Below are positions 8,669 through 17,006 of a DNA stretch of 64,000 nucleotides, one piece after another. Origin of the DNA: Dactylosporangium roseum (lineage in GTDB: Bacteria; Actinomycetota; Actinomycetes; Mycobacteriales; Micromonosporaceae); the NCBI RefSeq assembly GCF_025264685.1, contig NZ_CP073721.1:4083001-4147000 (forward strand). The letters are read 5' to 3'. The stretch's first letter is position 1, and each line of letters opens with the position of its first letter. A program made the translations under genes and the position numbers. The notes under the pieces were generated by a model that saw only the letters and a list, made by a program, of their open reading frames with translations, was not told the origin of the DNA and searched no databases.

Positions 8669-9097
8669 TCACGCCTTGCCGATCAGGATGATCGCGACGA
8701 TGAGCCCGTAGATCGCGATACCCTCGGCCAGGCCGACGATCACCATGGCCCGGCCGAACAGTTCGGGACGCTCGCTCAGCGCCGCGAGCGCCGCCGCACC
8801 CGTGTACGCCACGGCGATCGCCGCGCCGATCGACGAGCCGGCCACGGCGATCGCCGCGCCGAGCAGCGCCGCCCAGCTCGCACCGCCCGTCCCGGCCTGT
8901 GCGAGCGCGGTCGTCGCCGCGCCGGCCGGGTCCGCGGTGAGCAGCAGGACCACCATGGCCACGGCACCGGCGAACAGTGCGGCGTTCACGGCGAGCAGCG
9001 CGCGCGGCACCAGCTTGGGCCACCGGGCGGCGAGCCCGCGCACCGCCCAGGCGAGCACCAGGACACCGGGTACCGCACCGAACCAGACCGCGTTCAT
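8669..9097 (-). CDS. atpK: V-type ATP synthase proteolipid subunit K (c-ring)
   Basis: The protein has 142 residues with four predicted membrane helices. The last two form the proteolipid hairpin: AAIAVAGSSIGAAIAVAYTG, then RAMVIVGLAEGIAIYGLIVAI, where the Glu in GLAEGIAIYG is the ion-carrying carboxylate. The first two helices (VPGVLVLAWAVRGL and ALFAGAVAMVVLLLTA) have no carboxylate and no proteolipid motif. GGAGGAGG precedes the ATG at 9097. The ring would therefore carry one ion site per four helices. No Na+-binding ligand set is obvious, so protons are the simpler guess. Confidence 0.9.
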   Translation of the reverse strand: MNAVWFGAVPGVLVLAWAVRGLAARWPKLVPRALLAVNAALFAGAVAMVVLLLTADPAGAATTALAQAGTGGASWAALLGAAIAVAGSSIGAAIAVAYTGAAALAALSERPELFGRAMVIVGLAEGIAIYGLIVAIILIGKA

Positions 9098-10410
9098 CGA
9101 TGGACCTCCTCCGGACCCGGGAGGCCGAGCCACGGCCGGAAGGGCCGGCCGGTTCCCTCGAACACCCGGGAGAACAGTTCGTAGTACTCCAGGCGCAACG
9201 CCTGCACACCGGCGACGACCGCTTCGAGGCCGAACGTGAGCACGTTGCCGACGGTGAAGACGGCCGCCGCCGCGACCGTCCACAGCCCGCCTCGGTGCCA
9301 GGAACCCGTCGTGCCGGCCCACACCAGCGCGCCGAGCGCCGCATGCGTCAGGCCGAACGCGGCCAGCCGGGCGAACGACACCAGGTTCGCGCCGATACGG
9401 ACGACCAGGTCGAAGAGCTGGACCACGGTCTGCGCGACGGCCGCCGCGCCGGCACCCGCCGCGACGTACAGGCCTGCGCCGGCGAGCACCAGCCCGCCGG
9501 CGGCGACGGCGCCCGCGGCGGCGGCGAGCGGGACGCTACTGGTGTAGACACCGGCGGCGAGCAGGCCCAGCCCCGCGAACACCGCGGCGCCCGCGATGCC
9601 GGACGGTGCGTACAGCGCGAACCCGGCGGAGCCCTCGCGCCAGCGGTTGACGATGCCGAGCAGGTAGGCGACCGCCAGGAGGGCACCGCCGACGCCGACC
9701 CCGGCGATCAGCAGCCGGACCGGCTCGGCCAGCGGCTCCAGCCACACGGCAGGCAGCAGCCCGGTGGGCCCGAAGAACTCGCCGAAGAGGACACCGAAGA
9801 GCGTGCTGGCCAGCCCCGCACCGGCGACGAACGGCCAGGCGTCCCGGAGCTTGGGGAACCGCCGGGGCCGGCGGAGGGCCAGCGCGGCGGCCAGGGCGAG
9901 CAGGATGAGCCCGTGCCCGGCGTCGCCGAACATCATGCCGAACATCACGACGTAGGCCACCCCGGCCAGGAGCGTGGGGTCGACGTCGGCGTAGGGCACC
10001 GCGCCGTACGTCTCCACGAGCGGCGCGAAGGACCTGCCCACCCGCCCCGCCCGGGCCAGCAGCGTCGGCGGCTCCACCCGCGCCGGCAGGTGCAACGGGG
10101 CGAGCGCGCCGCCGAGCGGCGCCAACCGGCGGGCCAGCGCCACCCGGGCCGGCTCCGGGCACCAGCCCAGGTACGTGGCGGCGCCGTACCGGCGCAGCGC
10201 CCGGGCCCGCATCCGCGCGAACGCTGTCGCGGCGGCGTCGTCCACCGTGGCGTTGCCCGGTTCGGGGCCGACCGGTTCCAGCTCGACCACGCCGGCCGCG
10301 CCGACCTCGGCCAGGACCGCGTCGAGCGCCTCCTCGGGCGCCACCAGCGCGACCCGCGTCATGCGCACCGGCCGGAGACGCTGCCATGCGGTCGATCCCG
10401 ACACGTTCAT
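9094..10410 (-). CDS. atpI: V-type ATP synthase subunit I (a-type), short form
   Basis: The protein has 438 residues against about 600-700 usual for I/a subunits. The N-terminal cytoplasmic arm is strongly shortened (about 150 residues). The membrane half is intact: VAYVVMFGMMFGDAGHGLILL, LFGVLFGEFFGPTG, then paired helices and RLAAFGLTHAALG and LTFGLEAVVAGVQALRLEYYELFSRVFEGTGRPF. The Arg/His region after VSFARLAAFGLTHA fits the ion half-channel. It overlaps the starts and stops of its neighbours (ATGA at both ends). The truncated arm suggests a simplified contact to the E-H stalks. Confidence 0.9.
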   Translation of the reverse strand: MNVSGSTAWQRLRPVRMTRVALVAPEEALDAVLAEVGAAGVVELEPVGPEPGNATVDDAAATAFARMRARALRRYGAATYLGWCPEPARVALARRLAPLGGALAPLHLPARVEPPTLLARAGRVGRSFAPLVETYGAVPYADVDPTLLAGVAYVVMFGMMFGDAGHGLILLALAAALALRRPRRFPKLRDAWPFVAGAGLASTLFGVLFGEFFGPTGLLPAVWLEPLAEPVRLLIAGVGVGGALLAVAYLLGIVNRWREGSAGFALYAPSGIAGAAVFAGLGLLAAGVYTSSVPLAAAAGAVAAGGLVLAGAGLYVAAGAGAAAVAQTVVQLFDLVVRIGANLVSFARLAAFGLTHAALGALVWAGTTGSWHRGGLWTVAAAAVFTVGNVLTFGLEAVVAGVQALRLEYYELFSRVFEGTGRPFRPWLGLPGPEEVHR

Positions 10411-10862
10411 GGTGCGTCCCGACCCTGACCGGTGCCGTACACGTCGTCCAGGGCGATCGCCACGATCGACGGCACGACCGTGTCGAGCCGCTCCAGCGCC
10501 CGGGCCCGCAGGGCGTCGGCCGCGCGCCGGGCGTCGGCCGTCACGGCCTCCGCGGCCCGGGCGGCCTCGGCGCGCGCCGCGGTGAACGCCTCGGCGTGGG
10601 CATCCTGCGCACGACGGCGGGCGGCCGCGACGATCCGGTCCGCCGCCCGGGCGGCGTGACGTCGCCGCCGCGCGGCTTCGGCCGCCGCCTCCGCCCGGAT
10701 GCCGGCCGCCTCGGCGTCCGCGGTGGCGAGCACGGCGAGGACCGGGCGAAGCTCCTCCTCGGCCTCGGCCTCGGCGGTCCGGTCGGCCGGAACCGCCGCC
10801 GGCCCGGCGGCACCGGGAGCGCCGGCCGGGCGGAACCGGTGCAGGAACTGCTGGAGCGTCAT
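10407..10862 (-). CDS. atpH: V-type ATP synthase peripheral stalk subunit (H/G-type)
   Basis: The protein has 151 residues. It is almost entirely Ala/Arg/Glu coiled coil (EAAEAARRRRHAARAADRI and similar) and ends in VPSIVAIALDDVYG. This composition and the first position in the operon match the H/G stalk subunit that pairs with E. The start is uncertain: GTG at 10874, GTG at 10865 and ATG at 10862 are in frame. The only Shine-Dalgarno-like sequence, AGGTGG, overlaps the stop of the upstream leader ORF, so translation may depend on the leader. Low complexity keeps the assignment contextual. Confidence 0.72.
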   Translation of the reverse strand: MTLQQFLHRFRPAGAPGAAGPAAVPADRTAEAEAEEELRPVLAVLATADAEAAGIRAEAAAEAARRRRHAARAADRIVAAARRRAQDAHAEAFTAARAEAARAAEAVTADARRAADALRARALERLDTVVPSIVAIALDDVYGTGQGRDAP

Positions 10863-10878
10863 CACGGTCAGCACCCAC

Positions 10879-10923
10879 CTAGGCAGCGTCGACGACGGCT
10901 GCGACGAGCAACGTGGTGGCCAT
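10879..10923 (-). CDS. 14-codon leader ORF of the V-ATPase operon
   Basis: The reading frame ATG(10923)-TAG encodes MATTLLVAAVVDAA. GGGAGGTGAG stands six bases before its ATG, by far the best ribosome site at the head of the operon, while the H subunit that follows has none of its own. The stop lies within the AGGTGG before the H starts, an arrangement typical of translational coupling. I know of no named family. It may be a coupling peptide or a very small membrane peptide. Confidence 0.5.
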   Translation of the reverse strand: MATTLLVAAVVDAA

Positions 10924-11001
10924 GCGACTCACCTCCCGCCTCTCCTGACAACGTAGACGGCGGCCGGGGTGGCCGCACAGTCCGGAACGTCCCGGCCGAA
11001 G

Positions 11002-11015
11002 GGGTCCGAAGACCC
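11002..11015. promoter_or_regulatory. palindrome GGGTC-N4-GACCC between divergent ATPase units
   Basis: GGGTCCGAAGACCC is a perfect 5-4-5 inverted repeat. It lies 36 bases before subunit C and about 80 bases before the leader ORF of the opposite-strand operon. It has the same geometry as the DosR core box, with T/A in place of A/T at the fourth position. As a shared operator it could co-regulate the split ATPase genes. Confidence 0.35.
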
Positions 11016-11050
11016 TGCCGTGCCGGCCCGAGCCGGTGGAGGCTGGATGC

Positions 11051-12004
11051 ATGCGATCCGGCGCCGCGCACGTCGCTGGGGCGGTGCGAGCCCGCGCGCT
11101 CGCCCGCCGGTGTGTCGGGCCCGCCGCCGCCCGGGTGCTGGCCGGCAGCCCCGGACTCGACGCGGCGATCGCGGCCTTGGCGTCGACCCCGTACGGCCGC
11201 GACGTACGGTCCGGCCAGGACGCGGGTGCGGTGCAGGAGGCGGTGGCCACGACCCTGGTGTGGCGGCTACGGGTGCTCGCCGGGTGGTTGCCGAGCGCCG
11301 GGGTGCAACGGTTGCGCGCGATCGCCGGCTGGTTCGAGATCCGCAACGTGGAACGGCTGCTCCGGCAGCAGCGCGGCCGTGCTGGTCCGGCACCGTTCCA
11401 GCTCGGTGCGCTGGCGGTCGCCTGGCCACGGCTGTCCGGCACGTCCACAGCGGACCAGGTGCGGGCCGTGCTGGCGTCATCCGCCTGGGGTGACCCTGGC
11501 GCCGCGACCGCCCACGCCATCGTGCTGGGCATGCGGACCAGTTGGGCGCTGCGGGCCGCGGCCGTCCCCGCGGCGCAGTCGTGGGCGGCGGGCGGCCTCG
11601 CGCTGTGGGTGGCGCGTGAGCACTGGGTCACCGGCCAGGCGTTCAGTGACACGGCCCGCGCGAGAGCCGCCGGACTGCTCGGTCGGCGAGCGGTCGAAGC
11701 GCCCTCGTTCGCCGCGTTCGTCGCGGCGCTTCCGGCGCGGGCGGCATGGGCGTTCGACGGTGTCGCGGAACCGGGCGACCTGTGGCGGGCGGAGGCAGCT
11801 TGGTGGGCGCGGCTCGACCACGACGCCCACGCGCTGCTGCGCTCACCCGGATTCGACGACCGTCCGGCGATCGGAGCGGCCGCCGCGCTCGCGGTCGACG
11901 CATGGCGGGTCAGGGCGGCGGTGGCCGGCGCGGCGGACGGGACCGGTGCCGCACCGTTCGACGCCGTGATCAACGCGGGCCTCGGGAAGCGGGCCGCAGG
12001 GTGA
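11051..12004 (+). CDS. atpC: V-type ATP synthase subunit C (V0D/AC39 family)
   Basis: The protein has 317 residues, normal for the funnel-shaped subunit C that links the central shaft to the c-ring. Family features include STPYGRD near residue 45, LRAIAGWFEIRNVERLLR (the conserved D/E-x-x-N segment) and repeated VAWPRLS/AWGDPG-type helical sections. The ATG at 11051 has GGAGG eight bases upstream, and the in-frame GTG at 11036 falls inside that ribosome site. Archaeal-type operons place C between E and F; here it is on the opposite strand, divergent from the other eight genes. Confidence 0.82.
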   Translation: MRSGAAHVAGAVRARALARRCVGPAAARVLAGSPGLDAAIAALASTPYGRDVRSGQDAGAVQEAVATTLVWRLRVLAGWLPSAGVQRLRAIAGWFEIRNVERLLRQQRGRAGPAPFQLGALAVAWPRLSGTSTADQVRAVLASSAWGDPGAATAHAIVLGMRTSWALRAAAVPAAQSWAAGGLALWVAREHWVTGQAFSDTARARAAGLLGRRAVEAPSFAAFVAALPARAAWAFDGVAEPGDLWRAEAAWWARLDHDAHALLRSPGFDDRPAIGAAAALAVDAWRVRAAVAGAADGTGAAPFDAVINAGLGKRAAG

Positions 12005-12106
12005 GCGACCCGAATTGCGCTTCGCTCCGGCGCGTTTTCGGAAGAGACTTGAACCACGGTCCAGTTCGCGGGTCGGCCTGACGTGGCGGGTGCTCGGAGT
12101 ATGCAG

Positions 12107-14458
12107 ATGATCGGAGCGCGGGTGGCGCACCGCATCGAGGTCCGCGGGACGGTGCAAGGCGTGGGTTTCCGGCCGTTCGTCTGCCGTCTCGGTCGCGGGC
12201 TGGGACTCGACGGATGCGTCCGCAACGACGGCGGCGTCGTGGTGGTCGAGGCAGCCGGCTCGATCGAGGCGATGCGCGCGCTCGCCGCGCGGCTGCGCAC
12301 CGACGCCCCGGCCCAGGCCCGGGTGGCCGACGTGCGGGTGAGCGCGCTGAACGGGTCCGCGCCGGCGACCGGAACCGGCTTCCGGGTCGTTCGGTCGACC
12401 CGGCGGCGCCCGGCGGGCACCGGCGCGGAGGTCGGCCTGATACCCCCGGATCTCGGCACGTGTGACCGGTGCCTGACGGAACTGTTCGACCCGGGCGATC
12501 GCCGGTACCGCTACGCCTTCCTCAACTGCACCGATTGCGGCCCGCGGGCGACGATCGTCGACGCTCTGCCGTATGACCGGGTGCGCACGACGATGCGGCG
12601 CTTCGACATGTGCGCCGCCTGCGCGGCTGAGTACGCCGATCCGGCCGACCGCAGGTTCCACGCCGAGCCGATCGCCTGCCCGGCGTGCGGCCCGAGGCTG
12701 GCGTGGCACGCCACGGATCACGGCCCCGCGGCGGGCGGCCACGGTGCGGACGCGCTCGCCGCGGCGGAGGCGCTCATCCGGCGTGGTGGTGTCGTCGCCC
12801 TCAAGGGGCTGGGCGGCTACCAGCTCGTGTGCGATGCCACCGACGAGGCGGCCGTGGCCCGCCTGCGCATCCGCAAGCACCGGCCGGCGAAGCCGTTCGC
12901 CGTCATGGTGTCCGGGCTGGGCGCGGCGCGCCGGCTGGCTCACGTCAGCGCGGCCGAGGCGGCGCTGCTGACCTCGGTCGCGCGTCCGATCGTCCTGCTC
13001 GCCCCGCGACCGGAGCGTCCGACGGCCGGCTCCGTCGCGCCCGGCGTCCCCCGGATCGGGCTGTTCCTGCCCAACACACCGCTGCATCACCTGCTGCTCG
13101 CCGATCTGGCGCGCCCGTTGGTGGTCACCAGCGGCAACGTGTCGGACGAACCGATCGCGATCGACGACGCCGACGCCCGGCGGCGGCTGGCCGGGCTGGC
13201 CGACGGGTTCCTCGGCCACGACCGGGTGATCCGGTCCCGGTACGACGACTCGGTCGCCCGCGTCGTCGCCGGGCGGCCGTCGCTCGTACGGCGGGCCCGC
13301 GGCTACTCGCCGGAGCCCATCGGGCTTCCGGTGGCCGCGCCGGAGCCGCTGCTCGCCGTCGGCGGTCAGCTCAAGCACACGTTCACGGTGGCCCGGGACG
13401 GCACCGCGATCGTCGGTCCGCACACCGGCGACCTGGAACAGCAGGCCACGATGGAGGCGTTCGAGGCGAACCTCGCCCGGCTGTCCCGGGTCGTGGGTGT
13501 CACGCCCCGTGTCGTCGCGCACGACCTGCACCCGGGATACCTGTCGACGCGGTACGCCGCGGCGCTGCCGGTGCGGGGCCGGATCGGCGTGCAGCACCAT
13601 CACGCGCACGTCGCCTCGTGCGCGGCCGAGCACGGCGTCACCGGCCGGTACATCGGCGTCGCCTACGACGGGCTGGGACTCGGCGACGACGGCACCCTGT
13701 GGGGCGGCGAGGTGCTCGTCGCCGACCTCGTCTCGTACCGGCGGGTGGCGCGGTTCGGCCGTGCGCCGCTGCCCGGTGGCGCCGCCGCGGTGCGGCGACC
13801 GGCCCGCATGGCGTTGGGCTACCTGTTCGGCGGTGAGCCGCTCGACGAACGCTCACGCGCGGCGGTGCTCCGCGCCGCCGCGCCGTTCCTGGGACGGCTG
13901 CCGGAGCGTGAGGTGGCGACCGTGCGGCGGATGGTCGCGCAGGGCGTCAACTGCCCGGTCGCGTCGAGCGCGGGCCGACTCTTCGACGCCGTCGCCGCGC
14001 TGCTCGGCCTCCGGGACGACGCGACGTACGAGGGTGAGGCGGCGGTCGCGCTGGAGGCGCTCGCCGGCGGCCACCCGGCCGCACCCGAGCTGCCGTGGCG
14101 CCTCGTGACGCGGGACGACCTGATCGTGTACGACCCCACGGCCACACTGCTGGCCCTGCTGGAGGCGTTGCGCGACGGTACCGACCCGGGACTCCTCGCC
14201 GCCGGTTTCCACGCCACGGTCGCCGCGGTGACCGTGGCCCTCTGCGCCGAGGTCGCCGCGCGGGAGCGGCTGCGCACCGTCTGCCTGTCGGGTGGGGTCA
14301 TGCAGAACCAGTCGCTCGTGGAAACCGTCGTCGCCGGGCTGTCCGGCGCCGGGCTGGAGCCGCTGGTCAACGAGCGGGTTCCCGGCAACGACGGCGGGAT
14401 CAGCTACGGCCAGGCGGCGGTCGCCGCCGCCCGGATCCGGATGGACGCGAGGGGGTGA
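12107..14458 (+). CDS. hypF: carbamoyltransferase HypF
   Basis: The protein has 783 residues. HypF makes the thiocarbamate on HypE that becomes the cyanide ligands of the NiFe site. Domains in order are acylphosphatase (RIEVRGTVQGVGFRPFVCRL), two HypF zinc fingers (CDRCLTELFDPGDRRYRY with NCTDCGP; CAACAAEYADPADRRFHAE with CPACGP), YrdC-like (IRKHRPAKPFAVM) and a Kae1-like carbamoyltransferase domain with metal ligands in VQHHHAHVASCAAEHG. The ATG at 12107 is chosen for GGAG seven bases before it; GTG 12083, ATG 12101 and GTG 12122 are alternatives. It heads hypFCDE. Confidence 0.97.
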   Translation: MIGARVAHRIEVRGTVQGVGFRPFVCRLGRGLGLDGCVRNDGGVVVVEAAGSIEAMRALAARLRTDAPAQARVADVRVSALNGSAPATGTGFRVVRSTRRRPAGTGAEVGLIPPDLGTCDRCLTELFDPGDRRYRYAFLNCTDCGPRATIVDALPYDRVRTTMRRFDMCAACAAEYADPADRRFHAEPIACPACGPRLAWHATDHGPAAGGHGADALAAAEALIRRGGVVALKGLGGYQLVCDATDEAAVARLRIRKHRPAKPFAVMVSGLGAARRLAHVSAAEAALLTSVARPIVLLAPRPERPTAGSVAPGVPRIGLFLPNTPLHHLLLADLARPLVVTSGNVSDEPIAIDDADARRRLAGLADGFLGHDRVIRSRYDDSVARVVAGRPSLVRRARGYSPEPIGLPVAAPEPLLAVGGQLKHTFTVARDGTAIVGPHTGDLEQQATMEAFEANLARLSRVVGVTPRVVAHDLHPGYLSTRYAAALPVRGRIGVQHHHAHVASCAAEHGVTGRYIGVAYDGLGLGDDGTLWGGEVLVADLVSYRRVARFGRAPLPGGAAAVRRPARMALGYLFGGEPLDERSRAAVLRAAAPFLGRLPEREVATVRRMVAQGVNCPVASSAGRLFDAVAALLGLRDDATYEGEAAVALEALAGGHPAAPELPWRLVTRDDLIVYDPTATLLALLEALRDGTDPGLLAAGFHATVAAVTVALCAEVAARERLRTVCLSGGVMQNQSLVETVVAGLSGAGLEPLVNERVPGNDGGISYGQAAVAAARIRMDARG

Positions 14459-14463
14459 TCCGG

Positions 14464-14730
14464 ATGTGTCTGGGGATACCCGGCCGGATCGTGGCCGCCG
14501 ACGACTCGGGCGGCCTGCCCATGGGCACGGTCGACTTCAGCGGGGTGGAGCGTGAGGTCTGCCTCGCCTACGTCCCGGAGGCGCGGGTCGGCGACTACGT
14601 GATCGTGCACGTCGGGTTCGCCATCAGCCTCGTGGACGAGGCCGAGGCGCGGCGGACCCTGGAGATGCTGCGGGCGATGGGCGACGTGTTGGAGCAGGAG
14701 CTCACACCCGAGCGGGGGGCGGCGCCGTGA
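14464..14730 (+). CDS. hypC: hydrogenase assembly chaperone HypC
   Basis: The protein has 88 residues. It begins MCLGIPGRI; after removal of Met the N-terminal Cys binds the Fe(CN)2CO unit together with HypD and the large-subunit precursor. GTVDFSGVEREVCLAYVPEA and VGDYVIVHVGFAISLVDEAEA are typical. The start lies five bases after the hypF stop, and the end overlaps the hypD start by GTGA. Confidence 0.95.
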   Translation: MCLGIPGRIVAADDSGGLPMGTVDFSGVEREVCLAYVPEARVGDYVIVHVGFAISLVDEAEARRTLEMLRAMGDVLEQELTPERGAAP

Positions 14731-15842
14731 AGTACGTCGACGAATACCGCGACCCGGCCCTCGCGCGGCGCCTGTTCGCCGAGATCGACGCGGCGGTCAC
14801 CCGGCCGTGGACGCTGATGGAGGTGTGCGGCGGCCAGACACACACCATCGTGCGGCAGGGCATCGACGAGCTCCTGCCGGCCGAGGTGCGGATGATCCAC
14901 GGACCGGGCTGCCCGGTCTGCGTGACGCCGCTCGAGCTCATCGACCGGGCGCTCGCGATCGCCCGGCGCGACGAGGTCGTCTTCGCCTCCTACGGGGACA
15001 TGCTCCGCGTGCCGGGCAGCGACACCGACCTGTTGGCACTGCGCGCCCGCGGCGCCGACGTCCGTGTGGTCTACTCACCGCTGGACGCGGTCCGTATCGC
15101 CGCCGACCACCCCGACCGTGAGGTGGTGTTCTTCGCCGTCGGCTTCGAGACCACCGCCCCGGCCAACGCCATGGCCGTGCTCCGGGCCCACCGGCTCGGC
15201 CTGCCGAACTTCAGCATGCTCGTCAGCCACGTGCTGGTGCCGCCGGCGATGACGGCGATCCTCGACGCGCCGGACTGCGAGGTGCGGGCGTTCCTGGCGG
15301 CCGGGCACGTGTGCGCGGTGATGGGATGGACGCAGTACGAGCCGATCGCCGACCGGTACCACGTGCCGATCGTGGTGACCGGGTTCGAGCCGCTCGACCT
15401 CCTCGAAGGCATCCTGATGGCCGTCCGGCAGCTCGAGGACGGTCGCGCGGCGGTGGAGAACCAGTACGCCCGCGCGGTGCGCCGCTCCGGCAACACCGAG
15501 GCGCAGGACGCGATCCGGCGCGTGTTCCGCATCGGCGACCGAGCCTGGCGCGGCATCGGCACCATCCCCGGCAGCGGCCTGATGCTCACCGACGAGTTCG
15601 CCGGATACGACGCCGAGCTGCGCTTCGCCGTGGCCGACCTGACCGCGCGGGAGCACCCGGCCTGTATCGCCGGTGACATCCTCAGGGGGACCCGGGTGCC
15701 GACCGACTGCTCCGCCTACGCGACGCTGTGCACCCCGCGCACGCCGCTCGGCGCGCCGATGGTGTCCACCGAAGGGACCTGCGCGGCCTTCTACAACGCG
15801 GGGCGGCGCGTGCCGTCGGCGACCGCCGCGGAGCTGCGATGA
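14727..15842 (+). CDS. hypD: hydrogenase expression/formation protein HypD
   Basis: The protein has 371 residues. HypD is the iron-sulfur scaffold on which the Fe(CN)2CO unit is built with HypC. The motifs are CGGQTHTIVRQG, GPGCPVCVTP (redox Cys pair), GFETTAPA and VTGFEPLD, and the C-terminal cluster Cys residues are in AGDILRG, DCSAYATLCTP and GTCAAFYN. It starts at the GTG overlapping the hypC stop and ends with ATGA shared with hypE. Confidence 0.97.
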   Translation: MKYVDEYRDPALARRLFAEIDAAVTRPWTLMEVCGGQTHTIVRQGIDELLPAEVRMIHGPGCPVCVTPLELIDRALAIARRDEVVFASYGDMLRVPGSDTDLLALRARGADVRVVYSPLDAVRIAADHPDREVVFFAVGFETTAPANAMAVLRAHRLGLPNFSMLVSHVLVPPAMTAILDAPDCEVRAFLAAGHVCAVMGWTQYEPIADRYHVPIVVTGFEPLDLLEGILMAVRQLEDGRAAVENQYARAVRRSGNTEAQDAIRRVFRIGDRAWRGIGTIPGSGLMLTDEFAGYDAELRFAVADLTAREHPACIAGDILRGTRVPTDCSAYATLCTPRTPLGAPMVSTEGTCAAFYNAGRRVPSATAAELR

Positions 15843-16900
15843 CCGGCGCTGACCCGACCCGTGGCGGGTGCCCGGTTCCGCTCGCCGAGACCGAGAAGGT
15901 GCTGCTCGGGCACGGCAGCGGCGGCCAATTGTCCGCGGAGCTGCTGCGCGACGTCGTGGTGCCGGCGCTCGGCGCCGCCGCTGCCGAGACCGTGCCGGAG
16001 GACGCCGCCGTGGTGGCGGTCGACGGTCTCGATCTCGTGATCAGCACGGACGCGTTCGTGGTCAGCCCGCTGTTCTTCCCCGGCGGTGACATCGGCGTGC
16101 TGGCGGTGCACGGCACCGTCAACGACGTGGCGATGATGGGCGCGGTACCGCTGGCGCTCACGGTGGCGTACGTGATCGAGGAGGGATTCCCCGTCGCGGA
16201 CCTGCGGCGGGTCACGGCCTCGGTCGGCGCCGCGGCGGCGGCCGCCGGGGTGCCGGTCGTCACCGGTGACACGAAGGTGGTCGGGCGCGGTGCGGCCGAC
16301 GGCCTGTTCGTGACCACGACCGGACTCGGTCGCCGGCTGCCCGGGGCCCGGGTGTCGGCCGCGTTCGCCCGCCCCGGGGACGTCGTGCTGCTGTCCGGTC
16401 CGATCGGCGCGCACGGCACGACCATCCTGAGCACCCGGGAAGCGCTCGGGTTCGAGGCCGAGATCGTCTCCGACACCCGTCCGCTGCACCGGCTCGTCGC
16501 GACGATGGTGGCCGGCGCGGGTCCGGCGATCCACGTCATGCGCGACCCTACCAGGGGCGGTGTGGCATCGACGCTGAACGAGATCGCCGCCGCCGCCCGG
16601 GTCGGCATCGAGATCGACGAGGCCGCCGTCACCGTGCCGGCACCGGTCGCGGCCGCGTGCGAACTGCTCGGCCTGGATCCGTTGCACGTGGCCAACGAGG
16701 GCTGCCTGGTGGCGGTGGTGGCACCTGCGGCCGCCGACGCGCTGCTGGCGCTGATGCGGTCGACGCCCGAGGGGCGCTGGGCGGCCCGGCTCGGGTCGGT
16801 GGTGGAGGAGCACCCCGGCCGGGTGGTCATGCACACGCTCATGGGCGGCCGCCGCGTCGTCGACATGCTCGTCGGCGAGCAACTGCCGCGCATCTGCTGA
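15839..16900 (+). CDS. hypE: hydrogenase expression/formation protein HypE
   Basis: The protein has 353 residues and belongs to the PurM-like ATP-dependent dehydratase family. HypE converts the thiocarbamate on its C-terminal Cys to thiocyanate. The nucleotide region LLGHGSGGQLSAEL, the central TGDTKVVGRGAADG and MRDPTRGGVASTLNEIA are visible, and the protein ends in PRIC, the required terminal Cys. The ATG overlaps the hypD stop. No hypA or hypB (nickel delivery) follows; the next genes encode the hydrogenase itself after a 106-base gap. Confidence 0.96.
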   Translation: MTGADPTRGGCPVPLAETEKVLLGHGSGGQLSAELLRDVVVPALGAAAAETVPEDAAVVAVDGLDLVISTDAFVVSPLFFPGGDIGVLAVHGTVNDVAMMGAVPLALTVAYVIEEGFPVADLRRVTASVGAAAAAAGVPVVTGDTKVVGRGAADGLFVTTTGLGRRLPGARVSAAFARPGDVVLLSGPIGAHGTTILSTREALGFEAEIVSDTRPLHRLVATMVAGAGPAIHVMRDPTRGGVASTLNEIAAAARVGIEIDEAAVTVPAPVAAACELLGLDPLHVANEGCLVAVVAPAAADALLALMRSTPEGRWAARLGSVVEEHPGRVVMHTLMGGRRVVDMLVGEQLPRIC

Positions 16901-16913
16901 CGCATTTCGACAG

Positions 16914-16948
16914 GACCTTTCGGTCATCCAAAAGGGGTCGAACGGCAC
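16914..16948. promoter_or_regulatory. probable operator region of the hydrogenase operon
   Basis: The 106-base gap between hypE and the first structural gene holds an inverted repeat GACC-TTTC-GGTC (16915-16926). Just downstream is GGGTCGAACGGCAC (16935-16948), which matches GGGNC-N4-GNCCC with one mismatch. The second lies 58 bases before the ATG at 17007. Position and similarity to sites 11002 and 23012 suggest a hypoxia- or redox-type regulator; this is inference. Confidence 0.3.
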
Positions 16949-17006
16949 TACGTGGGGTAGTGGCAGCGCAGTGTGACGGAACAGAGCGGTACCCGGGAGG
17001 CGCGTG

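Noticed and set aside
16960..16990. CRP-type site TGTGA before the hydrogenase operon
   Set aside because: Only one half-site is present; no TCACA partner at the right distance.
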